DNA of 64,000 nucleotides, taken from positions 62,001 to 126,000 of the forward strand of contig JBEAQU010000071.1 of assembly GCA_041163745.1 (NCBI GenBank). Reading direction: 5' to 3'. How positions within the stretch are numbered: the stretch's first letter is position 1; each line of letters begins with the position of its first letter. The translations under genes and the position numbers were made by a program. This stretch comes from UBA6168 sp041163745. GTDB taxonomy: Bacteria > Bacteroidota > Bacteroidia > Chitinophagales > Saprospiraceae. Positions 27,763-36,341 of this stretch are shown piece after piece. The notes under the pieces are model-generated. The model was not told the origin of the DNA and ran no database searches. It saw only the letters and a list, made by a program, of their open reading frames with translations.

Positions 27763-30009
27763 ATGCATCACCGCAGGAAATTCCCATTCCAACGAAACCG
27801 GTCCCTGACGGTCGGCCTGCTGTTCACTTGGTTCGGGCTGGCTGCCCAGGCCGTCCTCGTCGACCTGGACACCCTGCCGGCTTTCGGGTCGGCCGCCTGC
27901 CAGGAACGAAATGACTGGCTGATACACCCCTCCGATTGCCAGACGGCCGTATTCCGGGAAGGCACCCGGGATATCATCCTAAGCAACGGACTGTTGCTGC
28001 GGCGATGGCACGTGTATCCAGGCTTCGCCACCACCCATGTGACGCTGACCGCGAACCGGGAGAACTTCGTGCGGGGTGTCAAGCCGGAAGCCCGGCTTGT
28101 CCTGGACGGCGACACGGTGAACATCGGAGGACTGGACGGGCAACCGGAATATGCCTACCTGCTGCCGGAATGGCTGGATGCCATGACCGCACCCCCGGAT
28201 GCCTTCCGTCTGGATGCCTACGATGTCGAAGCCGTGCGGCCACGCTTGGTCTGGAACCAGACCAGATGGTCCGCCACAACCCAGTATCCGACAAGCGGCA
28301 AACGCATCAATTTTCACTTCTCCCATCCGGCGGAAAAATGGAGCGGAATCCGTGTGAGCGTACACTACGAAATGTACGACGGGATTCCGCTGCTCAGCAA
28401 GTGGATTTCCGTACAAACGGAGGGCCGCCCCCCCCTGCGGATTGACCACTTCACCAGTGAAATGCTCGCTGTCCGGGAAGAGGAAAGCTCTGTGGACCAC
28501 GGGGAGGGGCTGATGACCCCGAACATACTGGTGCAGAGCGACTATGCCTTTCATGACATGAGCAGCCGGTTCTCCAACAAGACTGTCCACTGGATGCCGG
28601 ACCCGCAGTACAGCTCACAGGTCAACTACCTGCGACAGACACCCTGTCTGCTGCAGGTTTTCCCGCCCATCGGACCAGGAATCATCCTTTCCCCCGGGGA
28701 TACCTTCCAAACATTCCGGGTTTGGGAGCTCTTCCACGACAGCCATGACCGTGAGAGAAAAGGCTTGGCGGAACGGCGTATGTACCGAACGCTCACCCCT
28801 TGGGCCACTGAGAACCCCATATTCATGCACCTTACCTCCACCGACCCCGCCGTCATTCGGTCGGCCATAGACCAGTGTGCCGAAACGGGCTTCGAGATGG
28901 TCATTCTCAGCTTCGGCAGCGGATTCGACATGGAAGACACCAGGCCGGAACATATCGCCCGCTACAAGGCACTGGCAGACTATGCCCATTCGAAAGGAAT
29001 ACAGCTGGGCGGTTATTCCCTCTTCTCCAGTCGGCATATCGACGACCAGAACGATTGTATCAACCCTCGGACAGGACAGCCGGGCGGTGCGATTTTCGGC
29101 AACGCCCCTTGCCTCGGGAGCACCTGGGGTATCCGGTACCTCGACCAGTTGCGGACTTTCCTTGCCAAGACCGGCTTCGACCTGCTGGAACATGACGGCC
29201 CCTATCCGGGAGACCTATGTGCCAGCACCAAACATCCTGGCCACGAGGGGCTTGCGGATTCCCAGTGGCAACAATGGTCTCTCACGGACGATTTTTACCG
29301 ATGGCTGCGGGAGAAAGGCATTTATCTCAACGCGCCGGATTGGTATTTCCTGAACGGCAGCAACAAAACCGGCATAGGGTATCGGGAAGTGAACTGGTCG
29401 CTACCACGCGAAAGGCAGATCATCCTGGGCAGACAAAACATCTATGACGGCACCTGGACGAAACTACCATCCATGGGATGGACCTTCACCCCCTTGGTTG
29501 AGTACCATGGAGGCGGAGCAGCAGCCACACTGGAGCCTCTGTCGGAACACCTGGATGCCTACCTCGCCCATCTTTGGCAAAACTTCGGCGCGGGTGTGCA
29601 AAGCTGCTACCGCGGTCCGCGGCTCTATGACGGCCCGGTGGTGAAGGAGGCAGTCATACGCGTCGTTCAGTGGTACAAAAAATACCGGGATATCCTGAAT
29701 GCCGACCTCCTGCACCTGCGCAGACCGGACGGCCAGGATTGGGACGGCTTCCTGCACGTGGATTCCCGGCTTCCGGTCAAGGGAATGGCCATGCTATTCA
29801 ACCCGACCGCCACAGCCATCACGCGAAACATCCGCTTGCCATTGTATTACACCGGGCTCCGGAAACAGGCGACCCTCTCGCTGGGCTTCAGCGACCGGAC
29901 AGACCAAATGTTCGCCGAAAGCAGGATCGCACAGCTGGACGAACAGCATGGCACCGACCTGGAAATACAGTTGCCAGCACGTGGCTGGGTGGTCGTCCGG
30001 ATTGAATGA
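27763..30009 (+). CDS. exported glycosidase-like protein (alpha-galactosidase/GH36-like)
   Basis: A 748-residue protein. With the start at 27763 a signal peptide (LTVGLLFTWFGLAAQA) follows a basic N-terminus; an ATG at 27742 is also possible. Residues about 60-340 form a beta-sandwich-like N-terminal domain (LSNGLLLRRWHVYPGFAT ... DGIPLLSKWI), as in GH36/GH31-type enzymes. A TIM-barrel-like middle follows, with EMVILSFGSGFDMED, GGYSLFSSR, FDLLEHDGPYPGD and YLNAPDWYFLNGS; Asp and Glu residues in these segments are candidate catalytic residues. A short beta-rich C-terminal part ends the protein. The overall plan fits an alpha-galactosidase-like glycosidase of clan GH-D, but I cannot assign the family or substrate firmly. 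Co-directional with the Tat-exported oxidoreductase. Confidence 0.72.
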   Translation: MHHRRKFPFQRNRSLTVGLLFTWFGLAAQAVLVDLDTLPAFGSAACQERNDWLIHPSDCQTAVFREGTRDIILSNGLLLRRWHVYPGFATTHVTLTANRENFVRGVKPEARLVLDGDTVNIGGLDGQPEYAYLLPEWLDAMTAPPDAFRLDAYDVEAVRPRLVWNQTRWSATTQYPTSGKRINFHFSHPAEKWSGIRVSVHYEMYDGIPLLSKWISVQTEGRPPLRIDHFTSEMLAVREEESSVDHGEGLMTPNILVQSDYAFHDMSSRFSNKTVHWMPDPQYSSQVNYLRQTPCLLQVFPPIGPGIILSPGDTFQTFRVWELFHDSHDRERKGLAERRMYRTLTPWATENPIFMHLTSTDPAVIRSAIDQCAETGFEMVILSFGSGFDMEDTRPEHIARYKALADYAHSKGIQLGGYSLFSSRHIDDQNDCINPRTGQPGGAIFGNAPCLGSTWGIRYLDQLRTFLAKTGFDLLEHDGPYPGDLCASTKHPGHEGLADSQWQQWSLTDDFYRWLREKGIYLNAPDWYFLNGSNKTGIGYREVNWSLPRERQIILGRQNIYDGTWTKLPSMGWTFTPLVEYHGGGAAATLEPLSEHLDAYLAHLWQNFGAGVQSCYRGPRLYDGPVVKEAVIRVVQWYKKYRDILNADLLHLRRPDGQDWDGFLHVDSRLPVKGMAMLFNPTATAITRNIRLPLYYTGLRKQATLSLGFSDRTDQMFAESRIAQLDEQHGTDLEIQLPARGWVVVRIE

Positions 30010-30031
30010 CCTGCAGGGGTAAGAAGCAGTT

Positions 30032-30763
30032 TCACTTCCCGGGCGGCATCGTGGGTCTTACCTCCACCTTGCTGGGGAGCGTGCGCGGATGCATGCGCAG
30101 GAGGTCGACGGTCATTTGTCCGATATCCTCCGATTGGATCTTCCAATGGTCGGCATCCGTCGGCACATGGTCGTTGAATTCCGTCGCCACGGATCCCGGC
30201 ATGATGGTCGTCACCTTGACACCATGCTTCCGCAGGTCCATCATCATGGCCTGTGTGAATCCCACCAATCCGAATTTGGATGCGTTGTAGGCCGTCCCCC
30301 CGGCAAAGAAATTTGTCCCGGCCAGGCTGGCGATGGTAATGTAATATCCTTTGGCCGCTATGACGGCCGGCAGCGTAGCCTTGACGGTGTGGAAAACACC
30401 GGTCAGATTGACATCGATGGTTTCCTGCCAATCCGCTTCCGACAGATCCTCGATGCCTGCGAAATGGCCCACCCCGGCATTGGCCACCACAACATCCAGT
30501 TTGCCTGTCTTGGCCAGTAAGTCCGCCACGGCCCGGTGCAAGGCCGCCGCATCACGGACATCCGCCGCCCAGCCGTAGACTTTGTCCTCCCCGTAGGAGG
30601 CGGACAACGCGGAAACAGCCTGGTCCACCTTGTCCTGGCTCCGACCGGTGATACCCACCTTCATGCCGGCTTCCAGCATCGCTTGCGCGATTCCGAAGCC
30701 GATTCCTTTGGTTCCGCCTGTAACGAAGGCGACCTTGCCTTTCAATGTCGATTGGTTTGTCAT
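30032..30763 (-). CDS. short-chain dehydrogenase/reductase
   Basis: A 243-residue classical SDR. TGGTKGIG at residues 15-22 binds the NAD(P) cofactor, NAG is in VVANAGVGHF, and the catalytic Ser-Tyr-Lys set is present (ASLAG, then AYNASK near 155). The substrate is not deducible; members reduce or oxidise sugars, acyl groups or alcohols. The ATG at 30763 overlaps the TGA of the upstream frameshifted small gene (ATGA), so translation was probably coupled. It is convergent with the glycosidase-like gene, 22 bases apart. Confidence 0.93.
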   Translation of the reverse strand: MTNQSTLKGKVAFVTGGTKGIGFGIAQAMLEAGMKVGITGRSQDKVDQAVSALSASYGEDKVYGWAADVRDAAALHRAVADLLAKTGKLDVVVANAGVGHFAGIEDLSEADWQETIDVNLTGVFHTVKATLPAVIAAKGYYITIASLAGTNFFAGGTAYNASKFGLVGFTQAMMMDLRKHGVKVTTIMPGSVATEFNDHVPTDADHWKIQSEDIGQMTVDLLRMHPRTLPSKVEVRPTMPPGK

Positions 30764-31064
30764 ATAAAGCTTTTTTTTCCGGTATGCCCGCAGCAGGGAG
30801 GGTGACATGGCCCGAACGGATGATCATCTCGCATCCAGTCCGATGCCCAGTTCCAGAGGGCTGCCGCACTACCCAAGTGCAACATCAACAGAATCTTTTG
30901 CCATACAGGCCGTTCTTTCCACGGCTGCGCCAGGTCGAACGGATCGAACGCCAGCCCGATTCCCAGGGAGGAAGCGGCCTGAAGGAAATCCCCGGCGAAG
31001 GATGCCTGGCAATTCCCAGCAATATAAAGCCCAGATAGCGGAATTTGTTGAAGGGCGTGCGCAT
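30760..31064 (-). pseudogene. small membrane protein gene broken by one frameshift
   Basis: From the ATG at 31064 the frame reads MRTPFNKFRYLGFILLGIA, then loses sense. From about 31000 a frame one base back continues with AASSLGIGLAFDPFD, QPWKERPVWQKILLMLHLG and ALWNWASDW and ends in a TGA that overlaps the SDR start codon. Joined, they make a protein of about 100 residues with two hydrophobic segments and a conserved-looking WKERPxWQK loop, the style of small Bacteroidota membrane proteins. The break is at about 31010-30990. A true pseudogene or a one-base sequence error would both explain it; the ATGA overlap argues that the gene was recently intact. Confidence 0.6.
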
Positions 31065-31129
31065 GAATGATTGATTTTCATAAGGCTTCGGCACCGTTGC
31101 AAGTCCGATGTGACATACATGGAAGGCTG

Positions 31130-31960
31130 TTATCCTTTCTTATCGGGAACCAACACGAAAGCTTCTTTGCAGTAGCGCCCGACGTCATCGAATTTCAACC
31201 AAAGATAGCCATCGCTGCCCCACTCCGGACCCCATGGCCCCATGATTTCGAAAGCGTCCAGGTCCAGGTTGTAACTGACGACCAGGAACGGGAGAAGAGG
31301 CGAATCGGTGGAACCTGCCGGAACCGAGGGTGCCCAGAACCGGGTATCGGAGACAGTTTTCACCGATTCCGGCAGCGCCATATGTACAATGACCGGATTG
31401 CCACGCATCAGGGCTTTCTGGATTTCGAACACCTTCTGCAGGGAGCGGGCCTCCGGCGGAAACAACTGCAGATAGTTGGCTATCCGGAATCTTACCGGCG
31501 GTTCGACGCCGGCCGGAATTCGGGAGGCACCAAACGGCAGGAAGTCCGCCGGAACCGTACCATCTGTCACCAGAAAGCGGAGAATCTGCCGGATATCCTG
31601 TGTGCCAGGCTGTTCCAATTGAAGGCTGACGAAGTCAGGACTCAGGTTGACCTTGTAATTCTTCCGGAAATTGGTGTAGAATTCCATGGCGGCCGAGATG
31701 ACATAACTCTGCAGGACCGCACGACTATCCGCCTCCCTCGGCGGCATCAGGTAGGGTTTGACACTTTGTTGGTTGATCATCTCCCGTGCGTCGCTCCCCA
31801 AACCCGGCATGGTCACCATCATATCGGCCACCAGTTCTGGCGCACTGATACCAATGGCAGCTCCCTTGATGCGGAAATCCGCCAGCGTATCCCGTTGGGC
31901 GGACAAGCTGACCACGAATAAAAACAACAGCATGCAGACGGAAAAAATATGCTTGGTCAT
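31130..31960 (-). CDS. exported papain-fold protein lacking catalytic residues
   Basis: A 276-residue protein with a signal peptide (IFSVCMLLFLFVVSLSA). The fold resembles C1 cysteine peptidases of Bacteroidota: NLSPDFVSLQLE early, HMALPESVK in the middle and LVVSYNLDLDAFEIMGPWGPEWGSDGYLWLKFDD near the end, which lines up with the His...NSWGxxWGxxGYxWIxY part of papain-like enzymes. The expected catalytic His (before VVSYN) is replaced by a hydrophobic residue and the Asn of NSWG by Gly (GPWG). The N-terminal region where Cys should stand (SRAVLQSYVISAAMEFY) has none. It is therefore a probable pseudoenzyme, perhaps a binding protein. Family likeness is by motif only. Confidence 0.6.
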   Translation of the reverse strand: MTKHIFSVCMLLFLFVVSLSAQRDTLADFRIKGAAIGISAPELVADMMVTMPGLGSDAREMINQQSVKPYLMPPREADSRAVLQSYVISAAMEFYTNFRKNYKVNLSPDFVSLQLEQPGTQDIRQILRFLVTDGTVPADFLPFGASRIPAGVEPPVRFRIANYLQLFPPEARSLQKVFEIQKALMRGNPVIVHMALPESVKTVSDTRFWAPSVPAGSTDSPLLPFLVVSYNLDLDAFEIMGPWGPEWGSDGYLWLKFDDVGRYCKEAFVLVPDKKG

Positions 31961-32148
31961 GTTTCGGCAGGTGATTGGTTGAACAAATGCGGACAGTCAC
32001 ACGCATATGGACGCCGGCATTTGTAGGAACGTCCCCACGCCAGCCTTTCGTCTGGAACCGACGGCTTTTTTCAGCGCGGGCGGGCCGGGCGCGCTGTTGC
32101 CTGCACATAAACGGCCGAACAGGCGGACCGGATGCAGCGCAAGCTGCC

Positions 32149-33240
32149 TCACTGACAGATCATCGGCACCAACTGCTCCACCATGCCGATGGAGACCCGG
32201 GCCTGGACCAAGCGGAAATCCGCACAGGCCTTCTCCAGTTCGTTCATGTTCATGTAGGCCTGCCCTCGGAGATAGCGGAAATCCGTATTGTCCGGAAATA
32301 GCTCGATGGCCCGGTTTAGTTTTTCCACTCCTTCCGCCTGTTTTCCTTCGTTGAACAAGCTGGAGCCTTCCATGGACAAACTGAGCGCTTCGTGGAAATC
32401 GGCGGCTTTGTCCGCACATCGGTGCGTGTCGGAAAGAAAAGTGAGCGGCAAATCCACCAGGGCGGGCACTGAGCGTCCGTTGCGGACGGCTGGCGTCCAT
32501 TTGCCCCAGGTGGCGGTGGCTGTCCGGATGGCCTCCCATTCGAAATCGGCACCCAAGCCCCAATGATCCGTCAGGTCGACTACCCGCACATATCCGTCCG
32601 GCCGTGTGAGGATACTGAGATTCATCACCCCGGCAAAGCAACTGTCGCGGTATTTGTCCGGCACCTGTTGGCGGGCCTGTAGAAAATTCTGCATGGCGGA
32701 CGCTCCCCCTTTGAACCGGACGGAATCGTCCAGCGCGACGTAAACAGTGTCCACCCCGTCCAGCAGGACGAAATCCGGCGGGGTCTCCAGTTTGAACTTG
32801 ATGGGGACCACGACCTGGGTACGGACCGGCATCCCGTCCTTCCTACCCGGTTTCCAAGCCATGCCGGCCAGACGCAGCGCTTCGTTCATCCCGTTCGCCA
32901 CCCGCAGCACTTCCTCTCCGCAACCACCCCCGATGTCCTTGAGAATCTCCGGCCGGGATACCGTACCGTCCTTTTCCACGACAAGGGACAACACCACCGT
33001 GCCGGCTATATCCTTTTCCCTGGCTTCCCAAGGGTATTCCATGTTCTGGTTGAAAAAAAGCAGGAGGGAAGCCTGTGCACATTGGTTTTTCACGGCATCC
33101 GTCGTATCCATGCGTTCGCAACCCGGAAATCGCGGCGGATCCGGCACCATCTTGTAAATGGTGGTGTCTTGTGCTCCTGCCTTCATTGTGAAAAATGTTG
33201 TCGACAGGACGGCTATCAAGCGGATTGTTCTCTTGTTCAT
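32149..33240 (-). CDS. TonB C-terminal domain protein with TPR tail
   Basis: A 363-residue exported protein, signal peptide MNKRTIRLIAVLSTTFFTMKAGAQ. Residues about 55-160 carry a TonB C-terminal-like domain (YPWEAREKDIAGTVVLSLVVEKDG, then MAWKPGRKDGMPVRTQVVVPIKF). A second, weaker copy follows (VDLTDHWGLGADFEWEAIRTA ... KWTPAVRNG). The last 75 residues contain a TPR unit (EGVEKLNRAIELFPDN, then FRYLRGQAYMNMNELEKAC). It lacks a membrane anchor and Pro-rich linker, so it is not a classical energy-coupling TonB. Such TonB/TPR proteins are frequent in Bacteroidota without assigned function. The start at 33240 is chosen for the signal peptide. Confidence 0.82.
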   Translation of the reverse strand: MNKRTIRLIAVLSTTFFTMKAGAQDTTIYKMVPDPPRFPGCERMDTTDAVKNQCAQASLLLFFNQNMEYPWEAREKDIAGTVVLSLVVEKDGTVSRPEILKDIGGGCGEEVLRVANGMNEALRLAGMAWKPGRKDGMPVRTQVVVPIKFKLETPPDFVLLDGVDTVYVALDDSVRFKGGASAMQNFLQARQQVPDKYRDSCFAGVMNLSILTRPDGYVRVVDLTDHWGLGADFEWEAIRTATATWGKWTPAVRNGRSVPALVDLPLTFLSDTHRCADKAADFHEALSLSMEGSSLFNEGKQAEGVEKLNRAIELFPDNTDFRYLRGQAYMNMNELEKACADFRLVQARVSIGMVEQLVPMICQ

Positions 33241-33481
33241 CTTTGTTTCGGTTGCACCGGCTGCATTGTCGCATGGCATGCTGTTCCTGCCACCCACCGC
33301 CGATAAGAATCATTGTTTCGGAATTTTCCTTCCATGACGGGCATTATTGCCCAACGGCTTCACCCTCGGTTTTGTTCACACCACGTTCCAGGAATTGTCA
33401 GGGCCATTGTAAGCAAAGCCGTTTGGCATCCTAATCCTCCTCCTTCCCGATCTTCCGTTTGGCCCGGCGTACCGCTGCGGC

Positions 33482-34882
33482 TTACGTCCGAGGCAAATCC
33501 TTGGCCAGCTTCCGTATCACCCAGGCATACGCTTTCTCGTCAGCCAGGTTCTCCCATTCGTGCGGATCCTTGTTCAGGTCGTACAATTCCTGCGAACCGT
33601 CGGCATAGCGTATGTAATGCCAGTTTCGCCACCGCAGGGAATGGTTTCCCCGGTTATGGGTGGTCAGCACCGGTTTGTTCCAAAAGATAGCCGGGTTTTT
33701 CAACAAAGAAGACAGGTCGTTCCCTTCCAGCTCCTTCTTCGGCGTCAATCCGCACAAATCGACCAAAGTCGGGTAGATGTCAAGCAGACTGACCGGATCC
33801 TCGACCTTGTGGCCTTTCGAAGCATCCCGTGTGTCATGAATGACAAACACCGTCTTGATCACATCCTCCCATAGGACGAACTTACGCCAGTGCTGTTTTT
33901 CTCCGAGTGCGAACCCGTGGTCGGACCACAGGACGACGATGGTGTTCCGGTTGTAACGGCTCCGTTCGAGAGCATCCAACACCCTCCCCACACAAACATC
34001 TGCGAAAGTGATGCTGGCTTGGTATGCTTGGACGGCCCTGTGCCATTGTTGGCTTTCCAAGACTTTTTGGTGTTCCGTGCTACGTACAAAGGCGCTGCCC
34101 GCGGGCGGAATGTCCGCCAGGTCATCCTCCTTCACCAAAGGGAGCCTTACCTCTTGCAATGGATACAAGTCGAAATACTTGGCAGGAACATGCCATTTCA
34201 AGTGCGGCTTGGAAATGCCGCAAGCCAGGAAAAAAGGTTTGTCATGATCTTTCCTCAACTGGCCGATCACCCAGTCCGTGACTTTCCAATCACCCATGGC
34301 CGTATCCGCTTCCCCAAGCGGTCCCCAATCCCATCCGCCGAACTTTTCTCCGTAGCCCAGGCTGTCCATCAGCCTGCTATCCAAGGTTCGAACGGGAAGG
34401 ACCGGATCCATTGGTTTCGTTACGCTGTGCGACGGCCAGTACACATCCCACGAGACCGGATCGGGAAAACCTGCATGAAATATCTTGCCGCTTCCCATGA
34501 CCTTGTACCCATGCTGCCGGAAATATTGGGGAATGGTCCATGCATCCGCCAGCAACGGGCTTTCCCGCATAGCTTGCACATTGGAATAAACACCCGATGT
34601 GGAAGGGCGGATTCCGGTCAGCACCGCCACTCTGGACGGATTGCAGCTGGGAGCGACGCAATAGGCATTGGAAAACAGGGTGCCCTGTGAGGCCAAGCGA
34701 TTGATATGTGGGGTGAAGGTGCCGGGGTGTCCCCCCAGGACATCCACCCAATCGTTGAGGTCGTCGACCGCGATGAACAGTACGTTGGGTTGGGGCGCAA
34801 CGTTATCCTCCCTAACGCTGCAACCCGTCAGGAGCAGGAGGAACGTCAGGAGTTTCGCAGCGGACAATTCGTTTGTTACCAT
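33482..34882 (-). CDS. lipoprotein sulfatase (iduronate-2-sulfatase-like)
   Basis: A 466-residue type I sulfatase that hydrolyses sulfate esters. The activation motif CNPSR (Cys80, C-x-P-S-R) is converted to formylglycine by an anaerobic or FGE-type activating enzyme. Metal ligands are visible in FIAVDDLNDW (Asp40, Asp41) and in VLWSDHGFALGEKQHW near residue 320. The pattern VDDLNDWVDVLGGHP and KPHLKWHVPAKYFDLYP matches iduronate-2-sulfatase-like (S1 family) enzymes. The start at 34882 gives a lipobox LTGC (Cys21), so it is probably lipid-anchored. The substrate is likely a sulfated polysaccharide or glycosaminoglycan fragment. No other polysaccharide-utilisation genes of the SusCD type are adjacent. 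Confidence 0.92.
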   Translation of the reverse strand: MVTNELSAAKLLTFLLLLTGCSVREDNVAPQPNVLFIAVDDLNDWVDVLGGHPGTFTPHINRLASQGTLFSNAYCVAPSCNPSRVAVLTGIRPSTSGVYSNVQAMRESPLLADAWTIPQYFRQHGYKVMGSGKIFHAGFPDPVSWDVYWPSHSVTKPMDPVLPVRTLDSRLMDSLGYGEKFGGWDWGPLGEADTAMGDWKVTDWVIGQLRKDHDKPFFLACGISKPHLKWHVPAKYFDLYPLQEVRLPLVKEDDLADIPPAGSAFVRSTEHQKVLESQQWHRAVQAYQASITFADVCVGRVLDALERSRYNRNTIVVLWSDHGFALGEKQHWRKFVLWEDVIKTVFVIHDTRDASKGHKVEDPVSLLDIYPTLVDLCGLTPKKELEGNDLSSLLKNPAIFWNKPVLTTHNRGNHSLRWRNWHYIRYADGSQELYDLNKDPHEWENLADEKAYAWVIRKLAKDLPRT

Positions 34883-34981
34883 GGCTGTGAACGAGCGGGA
34901 TGGCGCCCCGGCCAGGGCGCTAACCCGCATGAAGGATTGACTTATGGCAGGCGGACCACCCACCCGGCGGCAAAAACCCGT

Positions 34982-35581
34982 TCATTTCCTTTTAAGGAAA
35001 GAAAACGGAAGCAGGCCAGGCACTGTCGTCCGGTATTCCCGGTAGGCGTCGCCGAAATGACCGATGAGCTTATGCTCTTCCAGGCGGCTACCCACGACAA
35101 GGTAGACGGTTGTCAGGACTGCGGTAATCAAATGGACATCCGTCGGAAACCACAGGAAACCGCCGACCGTCAGCAACAACAGACCGAAATACAAAGGATG
35201 GCGGACAAGCCCGTTCCATCCTTTGGTTTCCAACTTAGAAAATTCCGTCGCCCCGGGTTGCGAAACCTGCCGCCATCCGAGGAAATGGCCCAGGTCGTAC
35301 CTTTCCAAAGCGGCCATGGAAACGTAGCAGCCTGAAAAGACGGACATCCCGCCCATCCAACGCCACCATCCGGGATCGAACAACAGCTGTTGGTCAAGCA
35401 GACGATAGTGCCAGACAACCAGGCACAACCACAGCACACTCTGCAGATTGTAGAACAGGCGGTAATACCGTGTCGACAAGGGAAACCTCGCGGCTGCCTT
35501 TTTCTTGACACCTTCCGCCGCCAGTACGGAATGGGTGGAATAGAAGGCTGCCAAAACCGAAAAGTACCAAAAGAGGTCCAT
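34982..35581 (-). CDS. ICMT/NnrU-like membrane methyltransferase family protein
   Basis: A 199-residue membrane protein with about five hydrophobic segments starting at the ATG at 35581. The C-terminal half has GWNGLVRHPLYFGLLLLTVGGFLW and LEEHKLIGHFGDAYREYRTTVPGLLPF, the R-H-P-x-Y and E-E-x-x-L-x-x-x-x-G-x-x-Y-x-x-Y pattern of isoprenylcysteine carboxyl methyltransferases and phospholipid methyltransferases (also NnrU). SAM-dependent methylation of a lipid or isoprenoid is likely; bacterial members are rarely characterised. It is divergent from the PagL-like gene. Confidence 0.82.
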   Translation of the reverse strand: MDLFWYFSVLAAFYSTHSVLAAEGVKKKAAARFPLSTRYYRLFYNLQSVLWLCLVVWHYRLLDQQLLFDPGWWRWMGGMSVFSGCYVSMAALERYDLGHFLGWRQVSQPGATEFSKLETKGWNGLVRHPLYFGLLLLTVGGFLWFPTDVHLITAVLTTVYLVVGSRLEEHKLIGHFGDAYREYRTTVPGLLPFSFLKRK

Positions 35582-35664
35582 TACGAAATACAAATCCCTA
35601 TCGCCGGTAGTCCGCCCGCGGACCGCACCCGCCAGGAATCCCCCCCGGGAGTCCGGCATTCGGA

Positions 35665-35672
35665 TAATTTTG
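35665..35672 (+). promoter_or_regulatory. TAnnTTTG -7 element
   Basis: TAATTTTG lies 75 bases before the PagL-like ATG in an AT-rich part of the divergent gap. Confidence 0.5.
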
Positions 35673-35746
35673 TCAAGATGCGAATTTACACGAATTTTAA
35701 GCTTCGAACAAATCCTAGAGACAAACCTTACCCGTCCGTCACCATC

Positions 35747-36310
35747 ATGAAAAAGCAAGTCCTCCTGGCACTCCTCTTGCAAAGCCTGGTTTCGTCGCGT
35801 ATGAACGGCCAGGCCGAATCCCCCAAGACCATTTCATTCGGATGGCCGGTCATCAACGAGCGGCTGACCGAGGGTGTCCGGTACCAACCGTACCAATGCC
35901 TGGTGTCGATGCCGGTCCGGACCTGGGGGAGGTCAGCGACCCGGACATGGAGCATCTTTCTGGAGCCGCAGTTTGTGCTGGCGGAGTTCAAACCCAGGGG
36001 AAAGACGAACGTTGAATTCGGTGTGAACACCGGCATCGCATGGCAGCAGCGGGTGGCGGAACGGGTCGATGTACGGGCAGCCGTCGGGACGGGCCCGCAT
36101 TTCATCACGGTCGAAACCCGGCAGCAAGCACGGGGATTCATCTTCTCCGACAACTTCTCGCTGGGCGTCATCGGTCGACCGCGCGTGGCGGGTCGGTTGT
36201 CCGGGCATCTGACGGCCCGGTTCCGGCACATCTCCAACGCCAACCTGTTCTCGCCCAACAAGGGCATAGACACCTGGTTCTTGTTGGCGGGGGTGGTGCT
36301 GAGACCATGA
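35747..36310 (+). CDS. PagL-like lipid A 3-O-deacylase (acyloxyacyl hydrolase)
   Basis: A 187-residue outer-membrane beta-barrel-type protein with a signal peptide (MKKQVLLALLLQSLVSSRMNGQA). The C-terminal motif RHISNANLFSPNKGIDTW holds the H-x-S-N pattern of PagL, where His and Ser are catalytic. The third member of the triad, Glu twelve residues after Ser in Pseudomonas PagL, is Asp here (GID). Alternating beta-strand segments precede it. PagL removes the 3-O-linked acyl chain of lipid A. The start is chosen for the signal peptide and the -7 box upstream. The context (kdsB and LpxL-like genes in the window) suits a lipid A role. Confidence 0.8.
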   Translation: MKKQVLLALLLQSLVSSRMNGQAESPKTISFGWPVINERLTEGVRYQPYQCLVSMPVRTWGRSATRTWSIFLEPQFVLAEFKPRGKTNVEFGVNTGIAWQQRVAERVDVRAAVGTGPHFITVETRQQARGFIFSDNFSLGVIGRPRVAGRLSGHLTARFRHISNANLFSPNKGIDTWFLLAGVVLRP

Positions 36311-36341
36311 ACTGCCTTGTACCGACGGCGGAGGACAGGCG

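Noticed and set aside
30990..31010. Programmed -1 frameshift in the small membrane-protein gene
   Set aside because: No slippery heptamer or downstream structure was seen at the junction, so mutation or sequence error is simpler.
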